This document shows, in pieces, positions 20,938 through 31,519 of a stretch of DNA of 64,000 nt. Position 1 is the first letter of the stretch. Every line of letters begins with the position of its first letter. The DNA is from Blastocladiella emersonii ATCC 22665 (Eukaryota > Blastocladiomycota > Blastocladiomycetes > Blastocladiales > Blastocladiaceae), in the NCBI GenBank assembly GCA_025594325.1, contig JANHCV010000002.1, forward strand, positions 1,054,001 through 1,118,000, read 5' to 3'. A model generated the notes under the pieces. That model was given only the letters and a program-made list of their open reading frames with translations. It searched no databases and was not told where the DNA came from. A program made the position numbers and the translations under genes.

Positions 20938-21721
20938 GGCGTGCAAGTCGCGTCATTGGCCGGATTTCAAGCGGTTTAGGTGGATAAGACGGCGGTACAG
21001 CGTCACCTTCGCCCACAGTCGGCGGTTGACGTAGCAGGCTGCTATCCCGCTGCGGGGCCGTAGAACTCGCAGCGAGCGTGAGAGACTCGAGATCCACCGC
21101 CGCCAAGTTCGAGTCAGTCGGTTCATTAAGCTCCATGGTGATGCGGTGATTGAACGTTTCGAGCATCTGGGAGCGGGGGCATTGCATCCGATGAACCGTC
21201 ACTTTCGCGGACACGGCATGGACACGGACCGAGCCACCAATCACGAGTTCCGCACCGTTTGACGCTGGCCACGCACGCCGCTCTACACATCGCCCTTTTC
21301 GCTGACACAGCAGTCAAGGTGCACCGTCCTGAGCGGCAAACACCTCTTTGGTCCGCGTGTAGATGCGAGAGAAACGAGAGGAGGGGCGGCGGCGAGCGAT
21401 GATGGCAGGAGGGACGCATTGCAGAGTGGCGGCAGAGTGGCGCAACGCGTCGTGTCTCAGCTCAAGCGTTGATCCATGACGCGTCGGGCGGCCCGCTGCG
21501 GCTCATGGCACACTGCCTGCTAACCGAGTTGTTCAGGACGAACCGAAAGCTGCCTGTCAAGTTGGTCGCGATCGGGAGCTCAGAGGCTGGCAAGCCGGTT
21601 ACAAGGTAGCTTGATAATTCCTGAGAAGGCCCGATGCTTGGCTGCGAGGAAACTGTGATCATGTACAAACGAGATACATTTGATTTTCTTTCTGGACCTA
21701 TCCGAGGCGCACAAACTCCGT
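20938..21721. other. Spacer between convergent F-box and ABCF3 genes
   Basis: About 780 bp, longer than other convergent gaps here. Short open frames on both strands show no recognisable similarity. It may contain decayed coding sequence continuing the F-box gene, since the plus strand stays partly open to about 21034. Confidence 0.3.
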
Positions 21722-24356
21722 CTACTCGGGGATGTCGAGCGTCTCGCGGTACTGGGCGATCGTGTCGCCCTCGAACTTGCGAAGACGGCCGTCGGCGCAC
21801 ACCCAGATCTCGTTGCAGCACATGTCGATGAAGCGCTGGTCGTGCGACACGATGAGCACACCGCCCTTGAAGTTGCGGACGGCCTCGGCGAGCGAGTCGA
21901 CCGACATGTAATCGAGATGGTTGCTAAAGGGTGGTGGAGTCGGGCGAGTGTGAGTGACCGCCGCTGCGGGTATCGCGAGTGGTCGAGGTGAACGTACGTG
22001 GGCTCATCGAGAATGAGGACGGCTACGCGAACACGGGACGAGTGTTAGTCAGTATCGCGCGACGACGACATCGATCACACCCATGAAGTAACGTACCTGC
22101 CCGCTGCAGCGCGAGGGAAGCGAACACGACGCGCGACTTCTGACCACCGGAGAGCGTGCCCATGGCCTGGAGACCGACACGGCCCGAGATACCGAAGCAG
22201 CCGAGCTGGCGGCGGTACTCCTCGTCGGGGTAGCCGGGGAAGTGCTTGCCGAGGAACTGGACGGGGGTGAGGGACAGGTCCTCGAGAGTATCGACGTGGT
22301 GCTGGGCAAAGTAGGCGAAGCGGAGGCGGCCGTTGCGGAACACACGGCCCGACGTGGGCTCGAGCGCGCCCGTGAGCAGGTTGAGCGCCGTGGTCTTTCC
22401 TATAGCGCGGCGAGAGCGAGGGGATCGCGTCAGCGACGGTCGTGAAGCACGACGACAACGGGAGAAACGGACCTGCGCCGTTGGGACCGACGAGGGCGAC
22501 ACGCGACGTCATCTGGATGTCGAGACTGACGTCCGTGAAGATCTTGGGCTTGTCGGGCGAGTAGCCAAACGAGACCGAGTCGAGCTGCAGGATGGGCGGC
22601 GAGAGCTTCTCGGGGTCGGGGAACTGGAACGTGACCTGGATATCCTCGGTGGGGACCTCGAGCTCGGGCAGCTTCTCGAGGATCTTCATGCGGGCCTGGG
22701 CCTGGGACGCGCGCTTGGCGTTGTAGCGCCAGCGGTCGACGAACGCCTGGAGGTGCTGGCGGTGCTGCATCTGGGCGTCGTACTCGCGCTGGGCCTGCTT
22801 GCGGCGCTCGTCGCTGGTGCGCTCAAAGTCGGAGAAGTTGCCGCGGTACACGTCGATGCGCTCGTTGTGCTGGTGCATGATGTCGGTGGCGACCACGTCG
22901 AGGAACTCGCGATCGTGCGACACGACCACGAGCGTCGAGGGCCAGTTGCTGAGGTACTTGGACAGCCACACGACGGCAGGGATATCGAGATGGTTGCTAC
23001 GCGTGGGAGTGAAGGAGGAGGTGAGCGAGTGGGCGAGTGGTGGCGTGAGGGAGGGTCGTACGTAGGCTCATCGAGAAGAAGGAGATCGGGACTAGATGAC
23101 ACGAACGACAAGTCAGCAATCAGCTCGTAATCGCACACAAAAGGAACGTACCGAGTGAAGAGCGAGCGGGCGAGGGCGACACGCATACGCCAACCACCCG
23201 AGAACGAGTTGAAGGGCTGCTTCTGCATCTCGCGCGAGAAACCGAGACCCGAGAGAATGGTGCCGGCGCGGGCCTCGGCGGTGCTGGCCTCAATGTCGTC
23301 GAGCTTCTGGTAGACCTGCTTGAGCTTGGCCTCGATGGACGCCGAGGTCTCGCCGGGCGGGAGCGGGGTGCCGTCGGCGGCGGCGCTGAGCAGGCCGTTG
23401 AGCTCGTTCTCCTGGCGGAGGAGGTAGGCGCGGTAGATGTCGGCCTTGACGACGCACTCGAGGCACGGGGTGTCGTCGGTCTGGAGGTCCTGCTCGACGT
23501 AGCCGATCGACACGTGCTTGAACTTTTCCATCCCAGGAATGTCGCGGTTCGCGATTCCGCGTAGAGTAGTTGATTTCCCGACCCCGTTGACTCCGACTAG
23601 GCCGTAGCGGCGGCCGTAGACGAGCGAGAGGTTGGCGCCGGTGAGGATGCGGAGGCCGGGGACCGAAATGTCAAAGTTACTGAGGTGGATGTCGTTGGAC
23701 TTGCCGCGCGCCGCCAGAATGTCCTTGATCTGCGCGTCCGAAATGGGCTGCGGGCCCTTGGGGCGGTCAATGGTCTTGAACGAGACCTCGATGTCCGTGT
23801 CGCGCTTGGCCATCTTGGCCTTGAGCTTGAGCTCGGCCTTTTCGAGCTTGGCCGCGTCGACGCGCGACGTCACCTTGCGGTTGCCGGCGTGCGTGATGTC
23901 GGCGTTGACGCCGGGCATAAAGGACTGGGTGGTGGCCTCGAGCGCGTTCATGTGGACGGGCCCGCCGGCGAGTCGGCGCGGACCGCCCGGGCCGCGGGTG
24001 ACGCCGCCGAACGTAATGGCCTCGTCGTCCTCCTCATCGTCGTTGGCAGCAGCAGCGCGCACGCCGAGGTAGGGGACGAGGGCGTCGCACAGGGCGCGGA
24101 TCTTGGCGGCGGGCGGCGGCTTGACGGCCGTGCCGTGGGCGGCGGCGGTGAGCGTCGGGGCATCGAGGAGGACCGGCGAGAAAAAGGCCGAGAGCGACTC
24201 GGCGGGCGACTCGCCAAAGTCGCCGGGACGCGCATCTTGGACGGTGCCGGCGATCCAGTCGACGACCGACTCGGGCAGCGGCGACTCGAACGCGGCGTGC
24301 ACCGCGGCGGTGACGGGATCGATTGCCGTAGCTTCGGCGAGAATAGTCGATGTCAT
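21722..24356 (-). CDS. ABCF3: ABC-F ATPase, ABCF3/Gcn20 type
   Basis: Six exons, 23152-24356, 23062-23091, 22473-22996, 22097-22399, 21998-22022 and 21722-21923, give 762 residues. The N-terminal region (FESPLPESVVDWIAGTVQD) matches the Gcn20/ABCF3 extension that contacts Gcn1. Two ABC domains follow: Walker A GVNGVGKSTT, signature FSGGWRMRVALA, Walker B LLLLDEPTNHLD; then GPNGAGKTT, LSGGQKSRVVFA and LILDEPTNHLD. There are no membrane segments. Family members act on ribosomes, and Gcn20 helps activate the eIF2alpha kinase Gcn2. Both Walker B motifs lie on microexons of 30 and 25 nt, bounded by GTACGT-like donors and TAG acceptors, with phases that close exactly. Confidence 0.93.
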
Positions 24357-24987
24357 GGCGATAAGCGACTGCTGGGTACGACAGTGATTGCCGCGCTCGC
24401 CCGTCTCGGGACGCCAGCTTCGGCCGCTGCCGCGGCGGCGGGCGGAGAGCTCGTTGATTCGGGTCACGTCGCATCAGCTGACCCGTAGACGACGCGTCGC
24501 GCGCCGCGATCACGACGCCGATCACCGCCACCGTGTCCCGCCACCGCACCAAAAAACACCACACACACACCGCAAAATGTACCACCGAGAAACGCGCCCC
24601 AATGTATACACTTTAGTGAAATACACCACCGCAAAACGAGGACTCACCACTGCACTCGGGTTCAGCTCCGCGCTCTTGGCAAGCGTAGGATAGCACGCCA
24701 GTGCAAGCGAGAATATTTTTCAGTGCAGGTAAAGATGACGGGAACAGTTCATTTTCTGAGGCTTGGGCCAAACACACACCCAGCCCAGGAACGAGTTCAA
24801 ATGACGGATTCACTGACGGGGTGAGAAATGAGTGGCTGACTGACTGAACACCGCAGACCGCCCTGGCACAGGGGAACGAGCTGGCGGCCGGCCTATAAGG
24901 TCCCCGCCTCGCCGCGGCCCACATCCTGCTCTTCAATAACGAAGCAACTCTTTCCTCCTACGCCTCCATCTGCTCAACGTCATCAAC
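24357..24987. promoter_or_regulatory. Divergent spacer: ABCF3 promoter and TATA-bearing promoter
   Basis: GACGCGTC is at 24491-24498 on the ABCF3 side. A TATAAGG box at 24894-24900 lies about 90 bp before the next start. CTCAACGTCATCAAC directly precedes that ATG, a variant of the pre-ATG element. Bases 24560-24730 are AT-richer than the average. Confidence 0.5.
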
Positions 24988-26920
24988 ATGGCCAAGGGCG
25001 CAAAACGCGTCCTAGGCGACAAAAAGTACCCCGTGTACAAAAAGTACATTGGGAACCGCCCCAAGCTGGTCGCGTGCCTGGCTGAGCTCGGTCGCAACTA
25101 CGACCCGCGCGACCCCAAGAAGAAGGAGCCAGCGGCTGGTCGCCACGACGACTGGCTCTACCACAACCAGGAGGACGACACGCTGCGCGTCGGCACCAAG
25201 AACCGGCACCAATCAACGACCAACAACCCGAACCTGTTCAAAGTCCTCCTCAACGAGCAGGTCTGCTCCTGCTGCCTCGTCAAGTCGTGCCAGCGCGAGG
25301 GCGAGACCTCAGCTGTCGCCGTTGCCGCCCGTGCTCAAGCTCGCGAGACGGCCCCGCCGATCACCCACACGCTCGACTCGGCGCGCGAGGCCAACCTCAA
25401 GATTATCATCTCGACGACGGGCCTCAAGTACGACAACACCAAGGACGACCAGTACTTTATCTGGCGGCGCCCTCTCAATCCTCTGACTGGCGAGCCGATT
25501 CGCAACGTTTCTGTGGCAAACTTCGAGGGCAAGTACCGCGACCACGAGTACAAGGACTTTTTGTGCCGCTTCCGCAATAAGGGCAATTGCGTCGGCCGCG
25601 AATCTTTTGATCTTTGTTGCCCAAAGACCGGTGTTCTTCGCGACAACTGCTTACTCGTTTGCTGTCTTGGCGAGTGCGGCACTCGCGGCCATCGCTGGCG
25701 CAAGTGCAGCGAGTGCAAGGCCACCGGCGGCCACTTGGCCTTCCCCGAGACCTTTGCCACGGACAAGTCGATGCAGCAGGCCGCCGAATTTGTCGCTCTC
25801 GAGGCCGGCTTGGACTTTGTTTCGGGTCGGTTTGCTTCCGTGTACACTCCGAGTGGATTCAAGTCCGTTTCCAAGGCCTGTATTGAAGCGTCCCGCGTCT
25901 TCAACCTCGACGAATCCGAGATCCAAGTTTACTTTTGGTCGTACATCTCGGACGAAGGCGTGTACGTGCCCTCGACCCTCTACTTTCCGACTGTTTACGA
26001 GATTCCGAATGCCATGAAGGCGCTTGGGGCCAGGTTCTTTGTCGGCGATCGCCTTGTCCGTTGTGTTTGTGGCGCGCGCAGTGCTTTTCACCCCGAGCAC
26101 ATTTGCCAGCCCCACGGAGTCGCTCAGCGTGCGTGTTCGCGCTGCGGCGTGGGCAAGCGCGTTTGCGAGCACAAACGGTCAATCAACTACTGCAGCAAAT
26201 GCCCAGGGCAGTACTACTGCAAGGTTCACCGCCGCCTCCTACAGCTCCAATCCGGCTTGTGGTGGTGGTCAGCTCAAGTGCGAGCGCAGGGCTTTCAAAC
26301 GGTTCTGCAAACCGTGCGGCGGTTCGCATGTCTGCAGCGTCAAGTCGTGCGATTTTGCTCTCTCAGACCGCACCCCCTCGCCAAGTATAGCGGCAAGTGT
26401 GCCCATTGCTTCGCTCAACCATCCTGACTTGTTCGCCAAGATTTCCAACGCCAACCACGGCAAAAAGGAGCGCATCATCATGCAGCACCTCAAGCCCATC
26501 TTTGACAATGTCCTTCACTCTTTCACGACGTCTCGCGACAAGCAGCTCAAGGGCTGTGCTTTTCGCCCCGACTCAATTTTGATTGGCGAGTTCTTTGCAG
26601 TTCAGTGCGAAATCGACGAGCTGCAGCACAACCAGGCGCTTGGGAATCCTGGCAAGCACACGCCCAAGCTTGAGCAGGCGCGTCTTGAGGCCATCCAAGC
26701 TTGTCTTCACAAGCCGCTCATCGTCATCCGCATCAACCTGGACTGGTACGACGACGCTACTGGGACGCGCCACGAGGGCATGTTCACGTCGACCAACGAG
26801 CCCAACGGGTTCATCTTCAACGCCCGCATCAAGGTGCTCAAGGACACGCTGAATGAGGCCCTCAACAGCAAGCCGACCAAGCGTCTTCAAGTCATCAACC
26901 TGTACTACAACGAGGTCTAA
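24988..26920 (+). pseudogene. Cysteine-rich protein with PD-(D/E)XK-like nuclease end, frame-disrupted
   Basis: The first frame (24988 to about 26240) opens MAKGAKRVLGDKK and has many Cys/His clusters (CSCCLVKSC, CGTRGHRWRKCSEC, CEHKRSINYCSKCPGQYYC). It then continues in another frame (CGGGQLKCERR, FCKPCGGSHVC), returns briefly (KYSGKCAHCF) and changes again to LFAKISNANHGKKERI. The C-terminal part has FRPDSILIG, EIDELQHNQ and IVIRINLDWYDD, which resembles the RPD...ExDExQH core of PD-(D/E)XK-type nucleases at the end of Cys-rich repeat proteins in protists, fungi and large DNA viruses. At least three frame changes mean a decaying gene or sequence errors. Codon use is less GC-rich than in neighbours. 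The stop is 18 bp from the ABCF3 fragment. Confidence 0.55.
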
Positions 26921-26934
26921 GTTCGTTGAGAGTA

Positions 26935-27093
26935 CTAGGCCGAGAGCGACTCGGCGGGCAACTCGCCAAAGTCGCCGAGACGCGCATCTTGGACGGTGCC
27001 AGCGATCCAGTCGACAACCGACTCAGGCAGCGGCGACTCGAACGCGGGGTGCACCGCAGCGGCGACGGGGTCGACAGGGATGCTCGCTGTCAT
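26935..27093 (-). pseudogene. Truncated duplicate of the ABCF3 5' end
   Basis: A start codon at 27093 opens a frame of about 52 residues nearly identical to ABCF3 residues 1-56 (FESPLPESVVDWIAGTVQD, then GDFGELPAESLSA) and ends at a TAG where similarity stops. DNA identity to 24188-24356 looks close to 90 percent. Similarity continues weakly upstream into the promoter (gttgacagcggtcacgccgc compared with the equivalent ABCF3 upstream bases). The rest of ABCF3 is absent; the nuclease-like gene lies where it should continue. Confidence 0.8.
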
Positions 27094-27937
27094 GGTGTGG
27101 CTACGTTGCAGGGCAGTGCTTCGCGACGCCAATCGGGTATGGGTTCGAGGAGGCCGCGCGAGATGAGGGGCGGCAGCGAGCAAGCGCTCAGCGTTGACAG
27201 CGGTCACGCCGCGTCACCTGAACTGTAGCGGCGCGTCTTCTCGACGCGTCTCGCGAGTCGCGACGCGACCCGATCACGGCTCCATCAGAACAGCCGATAT
27301 CTCTTTGCGTCTAGTTCGCAGCTGCGCCGGACGCTTTCTGTCAACGCCAAATGTCGAGTTGGTGCTCCCCGCTCCTCGCTTCCAGGACCCTCGCCACGCC
27401 ACATCGCCACTGTGCGTTCACGACCCTTGCGGCTCAACATCGCCGAAACGGCTCCGGCTGCGCGACCCTTTGCGCCGAGCTTGCGAAAGCCGGCCATCAT
27501 CGCCTTGCACGACGGCCGTGAGGGACTGACGAGCGCGCGAGCTCACGCCCGGTGCTGCAGCTGTGAAACGACTCCGCCCCGCCCTCGCGTATCAGGTCGC
27601 TCGCTCAACTTAGTCGCCGACCACAGTTAGCCCGGCGCCACGCTCTCGTTTCGGCCACGGTTTGCACTCGTCGCGAGTGGGACGTGAAGCCCGGTAACAT
27701 GCCGCGAGCCGTGCGCAGCAACAGCAGCAGCAGGAAATATGGGGCCGTGGTCGCGCGGGTCCCACGCTGAGCCACGACGGAGCGCAAGCATGATCGGCCC
27801 TGCTGACCTCGCTCCTCTCCCACAACAGAGTTGCGCTTGCGCTTTCGTTTCCGGCTGCCTGCCTGCCGTATAAAGCTCTCGCCCGCGCCTTGGCCTCGGC
27901 CGTCTCCCATCCTCCCGACCGTGAGCGCGAGCGCTAT
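27094..27937. promoter_or_regulatory. Spacer with duplicated ABCF3 upstream DNA and TATA promoter
   Basis: CTGCAACGTAG (27101-27111, minus strand) lies just before the ABCF3 fragment, and GACGCGTC is at 27243-27250, matching the ABCF3 promoter layout. TATAAAG at 27869-27875 lies 60-75 bp before the transporter start. No gene is recognised between them. Confidence 0.45.
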
Positions 27938-27943
27938 ATGATC

Positions 27944-29725
27944 ATGTCGCCCATCGCGACCGGACCGCTCCTCGACCACCACCATCCCGCCTGCGTCCCC
28001 CGCGGCGCACCCCATGCATCAACTCCCTGCATTGCACCGGCACCGCTCTCCCAAACTGCTGGCGGCGGCGACCTGACCGACGCCGACCTCGACGCCGTGC
28101 TGATCGACCTCGCCGCGCCCGAGCGCTGTTCTGCGCCTGCCGATACCGCCGACGACTGGTTGTGGCTCCTCTCAGCCGACGCTGCTCGCCAGTCGCCCGC
28201 CATACCACCAACCGTCGCGCCCGCGCTTGACGACGCTCTCGACTCGGCCGTGTGGGTCCTCGACGACGACTGCCCCACTGACAGTAACCGGCTCGCCTCG
28301 ATCGCCATGCCCATCGACTCCATGACTGCACCCGGTTCACCGCGCGCCGAGACGCTGCTCGAGGCCGAGCACCTGCTCGCCTCGCCCACGACCACCGCAC
28401 CGCCCAGCGCCGCCGCACCGCCGCTCGCCACCTCGTCGGCAGTCCCGAAACACCCGCCCGTGCTGCGTCAGCAGTCGTCGGTCGCCTCGGGCATGTCGCG
28501 GCGCAGCGACACGGCGGCGGGTTCGTCCGCGTGGGCGATGCCCGAGGGCGCGCATCTCGCCTCGCCCGCAAAACCCTCGTTCCCCGCCTCCTCCCTACCC
28601 GCGTCGTCCATGACGTCGCGCGCCGCGACCTCGGTGGCGGTGCAGATCGTCGCCAACATTGCGGTCGCCGTCGCGATCGTGCTCGTCAACAAGCACGTCC
28701 TGAAGACGTTCCCGTCGCCGCTGCTCCTCACGCTCGCGCACCAGCTGACGTGCGCCGCCGTGACGCGCCCCGCGGTGTTGGGCGCTCTGGGCGTGCCGCT
28801 CGCGCCTACGCGGATCCCCGCGCGCGATGCCGCCATCGCTGGCGTCACCAACGTCGCCGGCCTCGTGCTCATGAACGCGTCGCTGCGCGTCAACCCCGTC
28901 GGCGTGCACCAGCTCGCCAAGCTGTCGGGCGTCCCCGCTATCGCCGCGCTGCAGTGGACGCTGTTCGGCGCACCGCCACCGGGACCGCGGTCGCGCGCCG
29001 CCCTCGGCGTCCTGCTCGTCGGTGTTGCCCTCGCCACCTTCCAGGACTTTGGCGGCGGCAGCAGTGACGATTCGCGGTCGGGAGGCCCGCTGGGACTCGC
29101 GCTCGCAGCAGCCGCTGTCGTGTCAACAGCGCTCGCCCAGGTCACGCTGCAGCACCTGCCGTCGTTCCGCGGCGTGTCAGGCATGCAGACTGTGGCCGCC
29201 ATGAGCCCGTGGTCGTCGGCCGCATTGCTCGCCGCCGCCGCGCTACAATACGGTCCCGGCCCGCTGCTGCACTGGCTCGTCGGCACCGTGTCCGACGCGG
29301 CGCCCGAGCTCGCGACCTCCGCCGACCCGGCGATCCCGTGGGTCCCGCTCCTTGCGTCGTGCGCGCTCGCCGTCGGCGCAAACGCGGTCGGCAACGGGCT
29401 CATCAAGTCGACCTCGGCCATCACCTACAACGTCGTCGGCCACCTCAAGACGCTCATCATCCTCGCCGCCGGCGCGTGGATGTTCGACGGGCCGCCTACC
29501 GCCGGCGGTGGGAGCGGCGGCGCGGTGCGCGCGGTCGGGATCGCCGCGTCGATTGCCGGTATGGCCGCCTACACGTACTTCCAGAGCACGGCGGCGCCCG
29601 CCCCGCCAGCATCCGGCGACGGAGGCGACAAGAAGCCGCGCCAGCGACGCGTCGTCGTCGCGCCACCCATGGGGCCGGCGGGGCGGCGAGGGTCGGGCGG
29701 CGGCAAGTACCGCGGCACGATTTGA
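27944..29725 (+). CDS. TPT/nucleotide-sugar transporter family membrane protein (SLC35E-like)
   Basis: A single-exon protein of about 593 residues. The first 220 residues are a low-complexity cytosolic region. The rest has about ten hydrophobic segments of the drug/metabolite transporter fold, with TPT-like motifs: VAIVLVNKHVLKTFPSPLLLT at segment one, LAKLSGVPAIAALQWTLFG in the middle, and STSAITYNVVGHLKTLIILAAG near the end, which matches the family motif for sugar-phosphate and nucleotide-sugar carriers. The start at 27944 (ATCATGTCG, with A at -3) is preferred; ATG 27938 is in frame too. A TATAAAG box 70 bp upstream excludes starts much further 5'. The likely location is Golgi or ER; the substrate is unknown. 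Confidence 0.82.
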   Translation: MSPIATGPLLDHHHPACVPRGAPHASTPCIAPAPLSQTAGGGDLTDADLDAVLIDLAAPERCSAPADTADDWLWLLSADAARQSPAIPPTVAPALDDALDSAVWVLDDDCPTDSNRLASIAMPIDSMTAPGSPRAETLLEAEHLLASPTTTAPPSAAAPPLATSSAVPKHPPVLRQQSSVASGMSRRSDTAAGSSAWAMPEGAHLASPAKPSFPASSLPASSMTSRAATSVAVQIVANIAVAVAIVLVNKHVLKTFPSPLLLTLAHQLTCAAVTRPAVLGALGVPLAPTRIPARDAAIAGVTNVAGLVLMNASLRVNPVGVHQLAKLSGVPAIAALQWTLFGAPPPGPRSRAALGVLLVGVALATFQDFGGGSSDDSRSGGPLGLALAAAAVVSTALAQVTLQHLPSFRGVSGMQTVAAMSPWSSAALLAAAALQYGPGPLLHWLVGTVSDAAPELATSADPAIPWVPLLASCALAVGANAVGNGLIKSTSAITYNVVGHLKTLIILAAGAWMFDGPPTAGGGSGGAVRAVGIAASIAGMAAYTYFQSTAAPAPPASGDGGDKKPRQRRVVVAPPMGPAGRRGSGGGKYRGTI

Positions 29726-29929
29726 CGCGCAAGAATACATGTGTGTGTACATTTGACATCACCGATCGTGTGGCGAGCGGAGGTACGGGGTGGCGCAGCC
29801 CGATGAGCCGCGACATCTGAGGCGCCGCGAGTGCTAGAAGCGCGCGAGACACGGCTCCGATCGCTCTCGCTCTCCGACCCCTCAGCGCGTGAATTAGACC
29901 CCTAGCACTTGCAAATTATCATCTACACC

Positions 29930-30829
29930 ATGAATCAGCACCACACGCGCGGATACGACGTGGTCCTGTTTGGTTGGGTCGACGGCTCGCGCGAGCACAT
30001 CTCCAAGTACAAGTCGCTGTACGCGCCCGAGGGCGACGGCCCCGGCTGCTCGTCGTTTCACATTGAGCTCGCCACCACGACCGACGTCTTCTACAGCGCC
30101 ACCGCGACCGCGACGGCCGCTCGGCGCGCGGCCCTGCGCCAGTTCCTGGCCGACCGCGGGCACCTCGACACCTGCGCCGACCTGCCCGCGCGCCCGCTCG
30201 TCTTCCACATGTTCTCGAACGGCGGCGTCACGTCGCTCGCGGCGCTCGTCGTGTATCTGAAGATGACGACGGGCGAGGAGCTGCGCGGCGTGCACGCGAT
30301 GCTGTTCGACTCAGCGCCGACGCCGTCGGGCCATCTCGCCATGTGGGCGGGCACCGAGGTCGCGACCATGCCCATGAAGCTCAGCCCTGCCGCGCAGTAC
30401 GCGGCGCGGTGGGCGCTGTACGTCCCGCTGTGGCTGCACGCGAACCTGGTCGCGCGCCCGCTCGGACACCGACACCTGTTCAATCGCAGCCGCGATATGA
30501 TTCTCAACACGCCCGTGTTCCAGCGCGCGCCGAAACTGTTCCTGTACAGCGGCGGCGACACGTTGATTGCCGCCGAACACGTCGAGTGCATGATCGAGCG
30601 GCTGCGCGAGCAGGTCCAGGGCGCCAAGGGCAAGGAGATGGTATTCACGGCGTTCGCGCCGGGGGAGACCGCGGTTCGCGCCGAGGCCTTGGCAACGCAG
30701 CCGCCGAGTGGGACGTTTGGGCGCCTCGAGACCGTCAAGTTCCCCGCCGACTCGCCGCACGTCCTCCACTTTCGCCGGTACCCTGAGCAGTACCGCGCCG
30801 CGACGCAACGGTTCCTGGCCAAGCTGTAG
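29930..30829 (+). CDS. TMEM53/DUF829-family alpha/beta-hydrolase-like protein
   Basis: A 299-residue single-exon protein. The core motif PLVFHMFSNGGVTSLAAL matches the HxFSNGG block of DUF829/TMEM53 proteins, followed by AMLFDSAPTPSG (the FDSAP block), a hydrophobic pair near residues 150-180 and LFLYSGGDTLIAAEHVE, the late acid-bearing strand of the hydrolase fold. Human TMEM53 is a nuclear-envelope protein; enzymatic activity of the family is not established. The serine of FSNGG occupies the nucleophile-elbow region but is not a standard GxSxG. The gene converges with the LURP-one-like gene, leaving 27 bp between stops. Confidence 0.8.
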   Translation: MNQHHTRGYDVVLFGWVDGSREHISKYKSLYAPEGDGPGCSSFHIELATTTDVFYSATATATAARRAALRQFLADRGHLDTCADLPARPLVFHMFSNGGVTSLAALVVYLKMTTGEELRGVHAMLFDSAPTPSGHLAMWAGTEVATMPMKLSPAAQYAARWALYVPLWLHANLVARPLGHRHLFNRSRDMILNTPVFQRAPKLFLYSGGDTLIAAEHVECMIERLREQVQGAKGKEMVFTAFAPGETAVRAEALATQPPSGTFGRLETVKFPADSPHVLHFRRYPEQYRAATQRFLAKL

Positions 30830-30856
30830 TTTACGATCAATAGACTATCCAAACGT

Positions 30857-31519
30857 TTATCCCCAAACAACAACCGGATTCGTCGCCGCGGCCCGCGCGG
30901 ACGTGTCCGAAGCTGCCTTGGCGTTCCCGTCACCCTTCATGATCTGCAGCACGACGCCCAGAGCCAGGACCGCGACGAGATCGACGCCCTGGGCCACCTC
31001 GACCGCCAGCGGGTCCGTTTTGAGCGCGCCGTCACGCACGAACCGCGCAACCATGGGTGCCGAGGGCGACGCCCTGTCGCCGAGGAACACGTAGGCGCTC
31101 GTCGCCGTGGGAAGGACGCGCAGCTGGACTCCGCGCGGCGTCGTCACGTCCAGGATCCCGTTCTTGGCCTTGATGGTCATGACCACGGCGGGCGCCACGG
31201 CGCCGTCGCCGCCGTTGGACACCTCATACTCGTTGTTCTTCTTTGCCACGATGCTCGCGACCGCCGTGCCCGCGGCCGTCAGCAGAACATGCGTGTTCGA
31301 GAGCGGCGCTGTCTCGGTCGTGTACCGGACGGCTTCGGACGACGAAGCGTCGGATATGGTTAGGCTCGGGCCGGCGCCGAGCGCGGCTTTGATGGTCAGA
31401 TGCGTCGTGGACTTGGTCCAGTAGTCCACGTCATCGATTATTACAAGCGGAGGGCTCTGAGGCGCGAGGGCCACGGTCTTGAAGGTCGGCGCCTTGGTGG
31501 ACGACGGCGAGTTGCCCAT
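30857..31519 (-). CDS. LURP-one-related (tubby-like fold) protein
   Basis: A 220-residue single-exon protein. The later half shows the LOR pattern: a beta-rich stretch NGILDVTTPRGVQLRVLP, LGDRASPSAPMVARFVRDG, then VEVAQGVDLVAVLALGVVLQIM, which resembles the PGVDxAxxxALxVxLD ending of LURP-one and scramblase-like domains. An MGNSPSS start could be N-myristoylated (Gly2, Ser6). Function in fungi is unknown; membrane or phospholipid association is an inference from the fold. Confidence 0.6.
   Translation of the reverse strand: MGNSPSSTKAPTFKTVALAPQSPPLVIIDDVDYWTKSTTHLTIKAALGAGPSLTISDASSSEAVRYTTETAPLSNTHVLLTAAGTAVASIVAKKNNEYEVSNGGDGAVAPAVVMTIKAKNGILDVTTPRGVQLRVLPTATSAYVFLGDRASPSAPMVARFVRDGALKTDPLAVEVAQGVDLVAVLALGVVLQIMKGDGNAKAASDTSARAAATNPVVVWG

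Noticed and set aside
27890..27943. Upstream start for the TPT-type transporter
   Set aside because: The upstream frame begins with TTG only 15 bp after the TATA box, so it is unlikely to be in the mRNA leader.
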